Source: a candidate division KSB1 bacterium (lineage in GTDB: Bacteria > Zhuqueibacterota > JdFR-76 > DREG01). Taken from it: DNA of 64,000 nucleotides. A program made the position numbers and the translations under genes. How positions within the stretch are numbered: position 1 is the first letter of the stretch; each line of letters opens with the position of its first letter. The notes below the pieces were generated by a model. The model was not told where the DNA came from. It made no database searches and saw only the letters and a list, made by a program, of their open reading frames with translations. Positions 8,618 to 20,144 of the stretch are shown here, in pieces. The stretch lies in the NCBI GenBank assembly GCA_022566355.1, contig JADFJB010000005.1, forward strand, positions 1 to 64,000, read 5' to 3'.

Positions 8618-9724
8618 ATGGTGAAAAAAATTGAAAAAGATGTTGCTCGATTTAACAAGATTGTAAAAGGAACCATCAGGAAAGACCTGGCGAAATACAT
8701 TTCAAATGGTGAACTGATCGGTCGAAGAGGGAAGGAATTAGTGAGTATACCAATTCCTCAGATTGAAACTCCAAGATTCAAATTTGATTATATGCAAGCC
8801 GGTGGCGTGGGGCAGGGGGAAGGTAAAGAAGGTACATCTATTGGATTTGAACCGGATAGTCAAGGGACTGGCAAAGCTGGCGATCAGCCAGGCCAGCATA
8901 TCCGTGAAGTGGAAATTAGTTTGCAAGAGCTTGCCGAAATCCTTGGCGAGGAATTAAAACTTCCCCGGATAGAGCCAAAGGGTAAGAGTAACATCTTAAC
9001 TCAAAAAGATAAGTATACGGTCATTCGAAACACCGGCCCTGAATCTTTACGTCATTTTAAGAGAACCTATAAAGCTGCGTTAAAGAGGCAAATATCTTCC
9101 CAAAGCTATGATTTCGAATTTCCGATTGTAGTGCCAATTCGTGAGGATGTTCGCTACAAATCCTGGAAAGAAACCAAATTACCCGAAACCAATGCAGTCA
9201 TTTTCTACATTATGGATGTATCCGGGTCGATGGGGGATGAACAGAAAGAAATCGTTAGAATTGAGTCTTTTTGGATTGATACCTGGCTAAAAGCAAATTA
9301 TAAAGGCCTCAGCACAAGGTATATTGTCCACGATGCTGCAGCTTATGAGGTCAATGAGGAGACATTCTTTACGTTGAGAGAAAGTGGAGGGACCATTATT
9401 TCGACTGCTTATAAATTGTGTTCGCAGATTATTGAAAAAGAGTATAGCCCCAATGAATGGAATATTTATTTCTTCCAGTTTTCAGATGGAGATAATTGGG
9501 GTGAAACCGACAATTCAAAATGTATCGACATTTTGAACAATCAATTATTACCCGCCTGCAATTTATTTGGATATGGCCAGGTAAAAAGTGATTATGGTTC
9601 CGGAGAGTATATAAACTTTCTGGAAAACCACCTGGGATCAGAGGAAAAACTGATTTTGTCAGAGATAGATTCCAAAGATGATATTTTGAATTCTATTAAA
9701 GATTTTCTCGGAAAAGGATTATGA
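8618..9724 (+). CDS. yeaH: YeaH/YhbH family protein (DUF444, VWA-like)
   Basis: A 368-residue protein of the DUF444 family, which accompanies PrkA kinases. The N-terminal third is basic with a Gly-rich linker ([11 protein letters not shown], about residues 68-100). The C-terminal part is a von Willebrand A-like domain whose metal site reads DVSGSM at residues 200-205, with FSDGDNWGE further on. VWA domains bind protein partners through a metal ion; in E. coli YeaH is functionally linked to YeaG. It lies 14 bases after prkA and 23 before spoVR, consistent with one transcript. Confidence 0.92.
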   Translation: MVKKIEKDVARFNKIVKGTIRKDLAKYISNGELIGRRGKELVSIPIPQIETPRFKFDYMQAGGVGQGEGKEGTSIGFEPDSQGTGKAGDQPGQHIREVEISLQELAEILGEELKLPRIEPKGKSNILTQKDKYTVIRNTGPESLRHFKRTYKAALKRQISSQSYDFEFPIVVPIREDVRYKSWKETKLPETNAVIFYIMDVSGSMGDEQKEIVRIESFWIDTWLKANYKGLSTRYIVHDAAAYEVNEETFFTLRESGGTIISTAYKLCSQIIEKEYSPNEWNIYFFQFSDGDNWGETDNSKCIDILNNQLLPACNLFGYGQVKSDYGSGEYINFLENHLGSEEKLILSEIDSKDDILNSIKDFLGKGL

Positions 9725-9747
9725 ATTTTTGATTTGGTAAATCAATT

Positions 9748-11241
9748 ATGGCATTAGACATTGAAAAACTAAAAGTAGCTAAAGATCAAATTAAAGAATA
9801 TGCCGAAAGCTATGGTTTGGATTTATATGAAACCATATTTGAGATAGTGGATTACGCGCAAATGAATGAATTGGCCAGCTTTGGTGGTTTTCCTAATCGC
9901 TATCCGCACTGGCGTTTTGGTATGGAATATCAGCAAATGCGAAAAAGTTATGCCTATGGACTCCATCGTATTTATGAAATGGTGATTAATAACAATCCAT
10001 CTTATGCTTATCTGCTAAATTCAAACAAGTTGTCTGATCAAAAACTCGTTATGGCCCATGTTTACGCTCATGTGGATTTTTTTAAAAATAACCTTTGGTT
10101 TGAGCATACGGATCGTCGCATGATTGATGAAATGGCTAATCATGCTACCAGAATTCGTCGCTATATTGAAAAATATGGGTATGAAACTGTTGAGGATTTT
10201 ATAGACAGCTGTCTCACTATCGAGAATCTCATTGATTATCATTCGCCATTCATTCGGAGAAATCCTAAAGATATCTTGGATCAAGATGAGGAACAACATC
10301 CGATTGTGTATAAAATGAAAAGCAAATCTTACCTGGATTCTTATGTAAATCCTAAGGAATTTCTGGAGCAACAGAAATTAGTACAAGAAAACGAAATTAA
10401 AAAAAGTAGGGTGTTTCCGCAGCATTCAGCAAAAGATATCCTTCAATTTCTGATCGAATATGCCCCGATAAAGAAGTGGCAACAGGACATTCTTTCTATC
10501 ATCCGGGAAGAAGCATATTATTTTGCCCCACAAGGTCAAACGAAAATCATGAACGAAGGTTGGGCAACATATTGGCATTCCCGAATGATGGCTGAGAAAA
10601 TCTTAACCGATGCAGATATTATTGATTATGCTGACCATCATTCAGCAACTGTCGCAACTTCCACAGGGAGATTAAACCCGTACAAATTGGGTGTTGAATT
10701 GTTTAGGGACATCAAAGATCGGTGGGATAAAGGAAGATTTGGCAAAGAATTCGAGGAATGTGACAATTTAAAAAGTAGAATGAATTGGGATATGCACCTG
10801 GGTTTGGGAATAGAAAAAATATTTGAAGTACGCAAGCTTTATAATGATGTAACATTCATTGATACCTTTCTAACCGAAGATTTTGTGCGTGAACAAAAAA
10901 TGTTCACGTATGAATTTGATAATCGGGATAAGGCTTATAAAATTGATAGCCGGGAGTTTGACAAAATTAAAAAAAAACTGTTAACAAGTTTAACGAATTT
11001 GGGGCAGCCAGCCATTGAAATTAAAAATGCAAATTATGAAAATAGGGGAGAGCTGTATCTGTTTCATCGTTTTGATGGTGTTGAACTACAATATAAATAT
11101 GCCCAGGAAACCCTAGAAAATTTACACAAAATATGGACAAGACCTGTTTTGCTTGAAAGTACATTTAATGGAAATCCCGGAGTTTTATCTGTTGATGGTG
11201 AAGATTTTAATCTTCAGAAAGTGTCTGATCCGGCAGTATAG
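9748..11241 (+). CDS. spoVR: SpoVR family protein
   Basis: A 497-residue cytoplasmic protein matching the SpoVR family in length and motifs: GGFPNRYPHWRFGMEYQQM near residue 47, a HVYAHVDFFKNN segment near 101, and MNEGWATYWHSRMM near 267, where the conserved His and Glu could bind metal. In Bacillus SpoVR is needed for normal spore cortex, and in enterobacteria (YcgB) it belongs to the general stress regulon. No other sporulation gene is present, so a stress role is likelier. Third gene of the prkA operon. Confidence 0.93.
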   Translation: MALDIEKLKVAKDQIKEYAESYGLDLYETIFEIVDYAQMNELASFGGFPNRYPHWRFGMEYQQMRKSYAYGLHRIYEMVINNNPSYAYLLNSNKLSDQKLVMAHVYAHVDFFKNNLWFEHTDRRMIDEMANHATRIRRYIEKYGYETVEDFIDSCLTIENLIDYHSPFIRRNPKDILDQDEEQHPIVYKMKSKSYLDSYVNPKEFLEQQKLVQENEIKKSRVFPQHSAKDILQFLIEYAPIKKWQQDILSIIREEAYYFAPQGQTKIMNEGWATYWHSRMMAEKILTDADIIDYADHHSATVATSTGRLNPYKLGVELFRDIKDRWDKGRFGKEFEECDNLKSRMNWDMHLGLGIEKIFEVRKLYNDVTFIDTFLTEDFVREQKMFTYEFDNRDKAYKIDSREFDKIKKKLLTSLTNLGQPAIEIKNANYENRGELYLFHRFDGVELQYKYAQETLENLHKIWTRPVLLESTFNGNPGVLSVDGEDFNLQKVSDPAV

Positions 11242-11300
11242 AAAGAAGAAAACGCTACAAACTAGTTGAATTAAATTTTGAAGTTTATTGGAGGTATTCA

Positions 11301-11813
11301 ATGGATTTAGGTAGATGGTTTGTAAATAAGATTTTACAAAGCGCTCAAGCTATGCAAGGAAGAGTTCGGAGACAATTTCGAGTTTCTGGTGAGAAAGATA
11401 ATTTTGAGTTTACTGTGTTTCTTGAAGACGTAGAAAGATTGTCAACCCAATTGAACAGTATGACAATTCAATACCAGTTAAAACAGGAATTAGGTAAAGA
11501 TAAATTTGAGTCTCTTTTAAATTTAATTACGGAACGGATCACATATTTACCAGAATCCTTGAAAATTATTGAAAAAGATAATCAAAACAACCAGGCTCTT
11601 TTGCGTAGTGAAACTCCGGTTAAGAATGAGAAGGTAATTGAATATTTTGAATTACTTGTAACTCCAAAAATTCATATGAAATTAAATCGAAATCGAAATC
11701 TAAATAATGAAACCAATTCAATATCATTTGTGATCGGTTTTGATTTGCTGGAAAGATTAATTAATGATTTGAGTGAAATAATCGTTGAGGTTGGTTTAAA
11801 ACCCGGTAAATAA
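11301..11813 (+). CDS. Unrecognised protein in the prkA operon
   Basis: I do not recognise this 170-residue protein. It is hydrophilic, with no signal peptide or membrane segment, and its middle is predicted helical and rich in Leu, Lys and Glu. A short N-terminal amphipathic stretch (LGRWFVNKILQSAQAM) precedes it. The ATG at 11301 has a good TTGGAGG site six bases upstream, and the gene starts 59 bases after spoVR on the same strand, so it may be the fourth operon member. It could be a lineage-specific partner of the PrkA/YeaH/SpoVR proteins, but this is inferred only from position. Confidence 0.7.
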   Translation: MDLGRWFVNKILQSAQAMQGRVRRQFRVSGEKDNFEFTVFLEDVERLSTQLNSMTIQYQLKQELGKDKFESLLNLITERITYLPESLKIIEKDNQNNQALLRSETPVKNEKVIEYFELLVTPKIHMKLNRNRNLNNETNSISFVIGFDLLERLINDLSEIIVEVGLKPGK

Positions 11814-11859
11814 TCCTTCTTTATGGAATTAATTCTCTCAAAAAACCACTTTTAAAATA

Positions 11860-11873
11860 GGCTTGATAAAGCC
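11860..11873 (+). terminator. Weak hairpin after the prkA operon
   Basis: GGCTT GATA AAGCC forms a 5-bp stem with a 4-base loop, followed by GTTTCCCC. It is placed where a terminator would separate the prkA operon from rnhB, but the T-run is poor. Confidence 0.25.
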
Positions 11874-11967
11874 GTTTCCCCTCGCTATATTTGATCCAAT
11901 TCATAATTTTTCGAAATTAAATATTTATATTTCTGGTTTGTTGTTTTTAGAGCAGAAGTGATTCACA

Positions 11968-12588
11968 ATGGTTTCGGTTTCCAGACAAGTAATAGATAAT
12001 TTGGTTTATGAAAATAAATTAGATCTTCAAGGTTACAAACGAATTGCGGGAATCGATGAAGCAGGTCGTGGTCCCCTGGCTGGTCCTGTTGTCGCTGCTG
12101 CGGTTATTTTACCTGCTGATCAAATGATTCCTGAAGTAACAGATTCCAAATTGTTGGATGATAAAAAAAGGAGAGAGCTTTTTAAATTAATAAAGGAAAC
12201 TGCATTTTCTATCGGGGTTGGAATTGTCCCACATGCAGAAATTGATCGGATCAATATTCTGCAGGCAACTTTTAAGGCAATGTCTTTAGCTGTGGATGTA
12301 TTACCGTGCAAGGCTGATTACGCATTGATTGATGGTAATCAACAACCAGACCTGCAAGTCCCAATGTCAACAATAGTTGGGGGTGATTTGAAATCTTATT
12401 CTATCGCGGCTGCTTCAATTATCGCCAAAGTGACAAGAGATAATTTAATGATTCAGTATGATGAAAAATATCCCTTGTATAGTTTTGCTCAAAATAAAGG
12501 CTACAGCACTCAAGTTCATCGCAAAGCAATAGAAAGATATGGTCCATGCCCAATTCATCGAAGATCTTTTAATTGGATTTCAGGATGA
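11968..12588 (+). CDS. rnhB: Ribonuclease HII
   Basis: A 206-residue enzyme that cuts the RNA strand of RNA-DNA hybrids, including single ribonucleotides in DNA. The family start GIDEAGRGPLAGPVVAAAVI is intact at about residues 27-46 and supplies the Asp-Glu metal ligands; DSKLLDD and YALIDGNQ supply the next conserved acidic residues. Normal length. It ends in an ATGA overlap with yraN, a very common pairing in bacteria, so the two are probably translationally coupled. Confidence 0.95.
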   Translation: MVSVSRQVIDNLVYENKLDLQGYKRIAGIDEAGRGPLAGPVVAAAVILPADQMIPEVTDSKLLDDKKRRELFKLIKETAFSIGVGIVPHAEIDRINILQATFKAMSLAVDVLPCKADYALIDGNQQPDLQVPMSTIVGGDLKSYSIAAASIIAKVTRDNLMIQYDEKYPLYSFAQNKGYSTQVHRKAIERYGPCPIHRRSFNWISG

Positions 12589-12959
12589 GTACTCATCGGC
12601 AATTGCTTGGCCGAAAGGGTGAAGAAATCGCAGAAAGATTCCTGATCCAAAAGAATTATGAGATCATACAGCGCAACTACCGTCGTTATCGAGGAGAGAT
12701 TGATTTGATCGCAAAGGATGGCGACTGCCTGGTATTTGTCGAAGTGAAGAGCGTTTCGAGTGACAGATTTGGTTCGCCTATTAACAAAGTTAATGAACAA
12801 AAACGAAAACAACTGGGAAAAATTGCAATGGCTTACTATCAGGAATTTGATTTATTCGATCAGGATAGTCGCTTTGATATTGTGACCGTCATCTTTAATG
12901 GGAGTAAATATATAGTCGATCATATAGAAAATGCCTTTTGGTTGGAAAATTCATCTTGA
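12585..12959 (+). CDS. yraN: YraN/UPF0102 family endonuclease-like protein
   Basis: A 124-residue protein of the UPF0102 family, which has a restriction-endonuclease-like fold. GRKGEEIAERFLIQKNY, RYRGEIDLIAKDGD and LVFVEVKS carry the conserved Glu, Asp and ExK residues of the nuclease core. The physiological role of the family is unsettled. I start at ATG 12585, which overlaps the rnhB stop as ATGA, rather than at 12573. Confidence 0.9.
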   Translation: MSTHRQLLGRKGEEIAERFLIQKNYEIIQRNYRRYRGEIDLIAKDGDCLVFVEVKSVSSDRFGSPINKVNEQKRKQLGKIAMAYYQEFDLFDQDSRFDIVTVIFNGSKYIVDHIENAFWLENSS

Positions 12960-13282
12960 AATCTAAATTTGGACTTTACACATGGGAAATTGGTAAATGG
13001 GCTATTGTGATCTATTTATTGCTGCCATTAACAAAAGCAATGAACGGAGTAGTAGATTTCAGTCGTATAGTAATAGGAGAAACATTATTGATCATCTTTA
13101 TCGGGAAGATGTTTTATGATACCGTTATTTGGAAATTCATTCGTACACGCAATGATGCAGGTAAAGAAATTATCGGAATGATTGGATTACTGGTATCGAT
13201 TGGATTTATTTTGGTCATGTTTTTTCTTTTGTTTGGGGTTACTTTGTTGATGTATTTTAAAAATCAATTCCAGGCAATATAA
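12938..13282 (+). CDS. Small integral membrane protein
   Basis: Not recognised beyond being a membrane protein of up to 114 residues with three hydrophobic segments, about residues 20-35, 45-62 and 82-108, separated by short basic loops (RTRNDAGKE). It has no upstream ATG; the reading frame begins at TTG 12938 inside the end of yraN, with another TTG at 12956. The start is therefore uncertain. Tight overlap with yraN suggests the same transcript. Confidence 0.6.
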   Translation: MVGKFILKSKFGLYTWEIGKWAIVIYLLLPLTKAMNGVVDFSRIVIGETLLIIFIGKMFYDTVIWKFIRTRNDAGKEIIGMIGLLVSIGFILVMFFLLFGVTLLMYFKNQFQAI

Positions 13283-13395
13283 CTTTTCATATCTTTACAG
13301 CTTACATTCAAAGTAATATGAAATCATCATCCTTGTAATCGGAAATTTTCATTCGTATTCTAAACTAAACAAAAAATATCTAAAAGTTTATCAAC

Positions 13396-15654
13396 ATGCC
13401 TATTCCTACAAAGCAGATTGCAAATCATTTGAAGAACCAGAATTCCATAGTTGGATCCGTAGAAAGAATTACTTATCGGAATGATGAAACTGATTATGTC
13501 ATTGCAAAGCTACGACTTGGTGAGGCCAAAGCGAATTTAGTTACAATAGTCGGATTTCTACCTACAATTTATGAAGGAGAAAGAATTCAAGCTTCAGGGG
13601 AATGGCTAAATCATCCCAAATATGGTTTTCAATTTCAAGTAAGTCAATTCAAATCTATGGAACCTACAACGATAATTGGCATTCAGAAATATCTATCCTC
13701 AGGATTAATCAAGGGGATTGGCCCCGTATATGCTGAAAAAATTGTCGAGAAATTTGGACTTTCTACGTTGACGGTTCTGGACGACAATGCCAAACGCCTT
13801 AAAGAAGTAAAAGGTATTGGACGAAAGCGATACCAAATAATTGTGGATGCGTGGCAATCCCAAAGACAAATCAGAGAAGTTATGCTTTTTCTAGCAAGCC
13901 ATGGAGTTAGTACTACATATGCCATTAAGATTTACAAGGAATATGGCACGCAGTCAATTTCCGTTCTTAAAAAAAATCCTTATCAGTTAGCTGAAGATAT
14001 TTTTGGAGTTGGATTTTTCACGGCAGACAAGATCGCAAAAAATATCGGGGTCAGTGAAACAGAGCCTGCCCGTATAGAATCCGGCATCAAGTATACTTTG
14101 AACCAGGCAAAAGATCAAGGACACTTATTTCTGCGGCAAGAACAATTAGTCGAAGCTTGCTCGGAGCTGCTTAAAGTTGAAAAATCATTGATTCAAGATG
14201 TTTATCATGATCTTACGAAATTAGGTCATTTGATTGAAGAAAAAGGCGAAGTCTATTTGCCATATTTGTATAGAGCAGAAATAGAAACAGCCGAATTAAT
14301 GATAAAATTATTGAAAACTCGTTTTCGAAGTTTCTCCAGTAATTTATTCGAGGAATGGTTAAATACAAATGTGAAACGGGGGTTTGAATTTAATAAAAAA
14401 CAAAAGGAAGCCATTTTAAAAGCACTGCGAGAAAAGATATTAATCATAACAGGTGGGCCTGGAACGGGAAAAACCACACTTATAAAAGGGATTATTCATC
14501 TTTTTTCAAATCTTAAACAAAATGTAAAATTAGCTGCCCCAACAGGTCGAGCCGCCAAACGACTTTCCGAATCAACAGGACACAAAGCGGTTACTATCCA
14601 CAGGTTATTGGAATTTGACGCTAAACGATGGCATTTCAGTAAAAACGACAATAATCTTCTGCAGCTTGATGTGTTAATTATCGATGAAATGTCAATGGTA
14701 GACATTTTACTAACTCATAGCCTAATAAAAGCATTGCCGTTTTTGGCTCGTTTGATCGTAGTGGGTGATGTCAATCAACTTCCATCTGTTGGTCCCGGTA
14801 ACGTTTTGAAAGATATGATTCGATCCAAAACAATACCTGTTGTGAACCTGGATCAAATTTTTCGTCAAGCAGAAAACAGTGACATAATTCGCAACGCGCA
14901 TCTCATAAACCAGGGATTAACAATTGAATTAAAAAGAAAGAATAAACCTGGTAACTCTTCAAATAACACTCTAAATAAAAGAATTAAACCCATAGACGAT
15001 TATGGAGATTTCTTATTTGTTCAGGAAGAAGATCCTGAAAAAATAGCCGGGCTGATAATAGAATTATGTACCAAGAAACTTCCCGGTCGATACAACTATA
15101 ATCCAATCAATGATATCCAGATTCTTACACCCATGCATAAAGGATCTCTGGGTGTGGAAAATTTGAATAAACTCCTGCAGTCTCGGGTAAATCCAAATAA
15201 GTTGTCGATTCAAAAAGGTCAACAGGAATTCCGATTAGGTGATCGAGTTATGCAGATTAGGAATAATTATGACAAAAATGTATTTAATGGAGATATCGGA
15301 AAAATTACATTAATCGATCTCAAAGATCAGACGGTGACAATAACTTTTGAAAAGCAGGTTGAATATAAGTTCAGCGATCTGGATGAAATAGTACTTGCTT
15401 ACGCAACGACGGTACATAAAAGCCAGGGTTCTGAATTTCGTGTCGTAATCATCCCGATCGTAACCCAGCATTATTTGATGTTACAACGGAATTTATTTTA
15501 CACGGCGGTTACCAGGGCAAGAGAATTAATGATACTTATTGGTACAAAGAAAGCATTAGGAATGGCCATAAAAAACAACAAAGTTCAAGAAAGAAATACT
15601 AGATTATCATCACGTTTGCAGGAATTATTACCTTCAAATTCTACCGATTTATAA
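13396..15654 (+). CDS. recD2: RecD-like DNA helicase (RecD2 type)
   Basis: A 752-residue SF1B 5'-3' helicase. It has the RecD2-type N-terminal region and helix-hairpin-helix segments (GPVYAEKIVEKFG, VKGIGRKRYQ, about residues 110-150), then the helicase core: Walker A GGPGTGKTT near 352-360, Walker B DEMSMVD, motif VVGDVNQLPSVGPG and the C-terminal VHKSQGSEF. The long N-terminus and the absence of recB/recC neighbours mark it as stand-alone RecD2, used in repair and replication-fork processing, rather than the RecBCD subunit. It stands alone between 110-base and 90-base gaps. Confidence 0.93.
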   Translation: MPIPTKQIANHLKNQNSIVGSVERITYRNDETDYVIAKLRLGEAKANLVTIVGFLPTIYEGERIQASGEWLNHPKYGFQFQVSQFKSMEPTTIIGIQKYLSSGLIKGIGPVYAEKIVEKFGLSTLTVLDDNAKRLKEVKGIGRKRYQIIVDAWQSQRQIREVMLFLASHGVSTTYAIKIYKEYGTQSISVLKKNPYQLAEDIFGVGFFTADKIAKNIGVSETEPARIESGIKYTLNQAKDQGHLFLRQEQLVEACSELLKVEKSLIQDVYHDLTKLGHLIEEKGEVYLPYLYRAEIETAELMIKLLKTRFRSFSSNLFEEWLNTNVKRGFEFNKKQKEAILKALREKILIITGGPGTGKTTLIKGIIHLFSNLKQNVKLAAPTGRAAKRLSESTGHKAVTIHRLLEFDAKRWHFSKNDNNLLQLDVLIIDEMSMVDILLTHSLIKALPFLARLIVVGDVNQLPSVGPGNVLKDMIRSKTIPVVNLDQIFRQAENSDIIRNAHLINQGLTIELKRKNKPGNSSNNTLNKRIKPIDDYGDFLFVQEEDPEKIAGLIIELCTKKLPGRYNYNPINDIQILTPMHKGSLGVENLNKLLQSRVNPNKLSIQKGQQEFRLGDRVMQIRNNYDKNVFNGDIGKITLIDLKDQTVTITFEKQVEYKFSDLDEIVLAYATTVHKSQGSEFRVVIIPIVTQHYLMLQRNLFYTAVTRARELMILIGTKKALGMAIKNNKVQERNTRLSSRLQELLPSNSTDL

Positions 15655-15679
15655 CTTTTTACAAAAATCATGCCTTTTC

Positions 15680-15708
15680 TTGACATTCTCCCTGAATTGC
15701 CATAAATT
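15680..15708 (+). promoter_or_regulatory. Sigma-70-type promoter for gatC-kdsB-pyrG
   Basis: TTGACA at 15680-15685, a 17-base spacer and TAAATT at 15703-15708 form a near-consensus promoter 36 bases before the gatC start. It lies just after the recD2 stop codon and would drive the gatC-kdsB-pyrG-kdsA run. Confidence 0.5.
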
Positions 15709-15743
15709 GATCAGTCTTATTATGAAATATTTTGAAGGAAAGT

Positions 15744-16038
15744 ATGTCGATTTCAATTGATGATGTTGAAAGAATCGCTAAATTAGCAAAACTGAAATTC
15801 ACGAACCCTGAGAAGGAAAAGTTAGCTATTCAATTGGCGGATATATTAAATTACGTACAAAAATTGAATGAATTAGATACGGAAAATGTCGAGGCATCAC
15901 ATCATGTACTAAATATTGTGAATGTAATGCGCGAGGATAAAACTTCCGACTGTTTAACTTCAGAACAAGCTACAAAGAATGCTCCAAAGACAGTCAACGG
16001 CTTTTTTAGTGTGCCAAAAGTAATCTCCCAGGATAATA

Positions 16039-16058
<20 letters not shown>
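15744..16058 (+). CDS. gatC: Asp-tRNA(Asn)/Glu-tRNA(Gln) amidotransferase subunit C
   Basis: A 104-residue GatC, the small subunit that holds GatA and GatB together when misacylated Glu-tRNA(Gln) or Asp-tRNA(Asn) is amidated. Family hallmarks are IDDVERIAKLAKLKF, the LNELDTENVEAS segment and the MREDK motif. ATG 15744 is preceded by GAAGGAAAG; a TTG at 15732 is less likely. gatA and gatB are not in the window. The 3' end overlaps kdsB by 20 bases. Confidence 0.92.
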
Positions 16059-18481
<2,423 letters not shown>

Positions 18482-18488
18482 AGTTCAT

Positions 18489-19325
18489 ATGATGACAAAG
18501 ATAGTAAATATAAAAGATATTCAAATGGGTGGCGGTAATCCCATCGTTTTAATTTCCGGACCTTGTGTGATCGAAAGCCAGCAATTACTATCAGATACCG
18601 CCGGCACAATTCAAATGCTCTGCAAAGAACTGGAGATACCATTTATTTTCAAATCTTCATTTACAAAGGATAACAGATCGTCGGTAGAGTATTTTCAGGG
18701 TCCAGGGTTGGAAGAAGGTCTGGAAATGCTGGAAAAGGTTAAAGAAGAATTTAATATTCCAATTCTGTCCGACATCCACAATTCAAATCAGGCTCAAAAA
18801 GCCGCGGAGGTTTTGGATGTAATCCAAATTCCAGCATACCTTTCGATGCAAACCAGTCTGACTGTTGCAGCAGGAAAAACCGGGAAAGTAATTAATGTTA
18901 AGAAAGGCCAATTTTTACATCCGGAAGATATGGGAAAAGTTGTAAATAAAATTGAAAGCACGGGAAATGAAAAAATCCTGCTAACAGAACGGGGTTGCGT
19001 CTTTGGTTATCATAATCTTGTTGTAGATATGCGTTCTATTCCTATAATGCAGAAGACCGGTTATCCTGTTGTTTTCGATGTAACTCATGCCATCCGAATT
19101 TATGGTGTTCCTTCCAGCAGCCCCTCAGGTGGGACTCCTGAATTTGTACCAGTGTTAACAAGGGCTGGTGTAAGCACAGGTGTCGATGCTATTTTTATAG
19201 AAACACATCCGGATTGTAAGAATGCTAAATGCGATGCATCGAGTATGTGGCCATTACAGCAATTGAAGGGTCTTTTAATCCAGGTCAAAGAATTCGATCA
19301 GATTGCAAAAAAATACATGAATTAG
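18489..19325 (+). CDS. kdsA: 3-deoxy-8-phosphooctulonate synthase (Kdo-8-P synthase)
   Basis: A 278-residue aldolase-type enzyme that condenses phosphoenolpyruvate with arabinose 5-phosphate to Kdo 8-phosphate. Visible motifs are ISGPCVIES, FKSSFTKDNRSS, VLDVIQIPAYL, KKGQFLHPEDM and ETHPD near the C-terminus. LTERGCVFGYHNLVVD carries the Cys in the position of the metal ligand of metal-dependent KdsA. It begins seven bases after pyrG. Confidence 0.95.
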   Translation: MMTKIVNIKDIQMGGGNPIVLISGPCVIESQQLLSDTAGTIQMLCKELEIPFIFKSSFTKDNRSSVEYFQGPGLEEGLEMLEKVKEEFNIPILSDIHNSNQAQKAAEVLDVIQIPAYLSMQTSLTVAAGKTGKVINVKKGQFLHPEDMGKVVNKIESTGNEKILLTERGCVFGYHNLVVDMRSIPIMQKTGYPVVFDVTHAIRIYGVPSSSPSGGTPEFVPVLTRAGVSTGVDAIFIETHPDCKNAKCDASSMWPLQQLKGLLIQVKEFDQIAKKYMN

Positions 19326-19475
19326 CTTGTTTTGAGTAAAAGCGAAGAATCTCCAGGTTTGTAGAATTTCTAATAAAATTAACATTATGAGAGGCTTCAC
19401 TTCATGCAGAGTGACATAAATAATGGCAATTGATTTTTAGATTATTGAATCTGGAAAGAATAGAAAGAGTCAAAT

Positions 19476-20144
19476 ATGAAGTTTTACGTGGATTCCGCTG
19501 AAATCAAAGACATACGGGAAGCCAAGAACCTGGGCATTGCAGATGGAGTAACCACAAATCCGACGTTGATCATGAAATCAGGTAGAGATATGAAGGATGT
19601 TGTAGAAGAGATAGCATCTGAGATCAAAGGGCCAATATTTACTGAGGTTATTCGACTTGATGAGTCCGGCATTTTGGAAGAAGGTTATGAAATGTCAAAA
19701 TGGTCAGATCAAGTGGTCATAAAGATTCCGGCTACACAAGAGGGCATCCAAGCGGCTCGTAAGCTTGAACTGGATGGAATTCCAACCGGTATCACCCTGA
19801 TATTTTCTCCATCACAAGCCCTTTTGGCGGCAAAGGCCGGGGTGTCTTACCTGATCCCTTTCGTTGGTCGATTAGATGATGTTTCGATAGATGGCATCGA
19901 AATGATTTCACAAATACATCGGATATTGCAAAATTACAGCGAATTACCCAGCCAGATATTGGCCGCTAGTCTTCGACATCCTATGCACATTTTAGAATTG
20001 GCTCTTATGGGTGTCGATATTGTGACAGCCCCGGTTTCCGTTTATAAACAATTAGCTCAACATCCACTTACTGATGTTGGGATTAAAAACTTTTTAAATG
20101 ATTGGCAAAAATTAGAAAAGAATAGGGGTGAATATGCCCGTTGA
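19476..20144 (+). CDS. Transaldolase/fructose-6-phosphate aldolase family
   Basis: A 222-residue small transaldolase of the MipB/TalC/FSA type. MKFYVDSAEIKDIREA, GVTTNPTLIMKSGRD and VVIKIPAT (Schiff-base Lys in KIP) identify it, and PFVGRLDD is also typical. Small members either transfer dihydroxyacetone units as transaldolases or cleave fructose 6-phosphate; sequence reading alone does not settle which. It sits between kdsA and kdsD, 16 bases or less from the latter, and could feed pentose phosphates toward arabinose 5-phosphate, although this is inference. Confidence 0.88.
   Translation: MKFYVDSAEIKDIREAKNLGIADGVTTNPTLIMKSGRDMKDVVEEIASEIKGPIFTEVIRLDESGILEEGYEMSKWSDQVVIKIPATQEGIQAARKLELDGIPTGITLIFSPSQALLAAKAGVSYLIPFVGRLDDVSIDGIEMISQIHRILQNYSELPSQILAASLRHPMHILELALMGVDIVTAPVSVYKQLAQHPLTDVGIKNFLNDWQKLEKNRGEYAR

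Noticed and set aside
9748-11241. Evidence for endospore formation from spoVR
   Set aside because: spoVR and prkA occur widely in non-sporulating diderms, and LPS genes here indicate a diderm.
13396-15654. recD of a RecBCD complex
   Set aside because: The long N-terminal region and lack of recB and recC neighbours fit stand-alone RecD2 instead.
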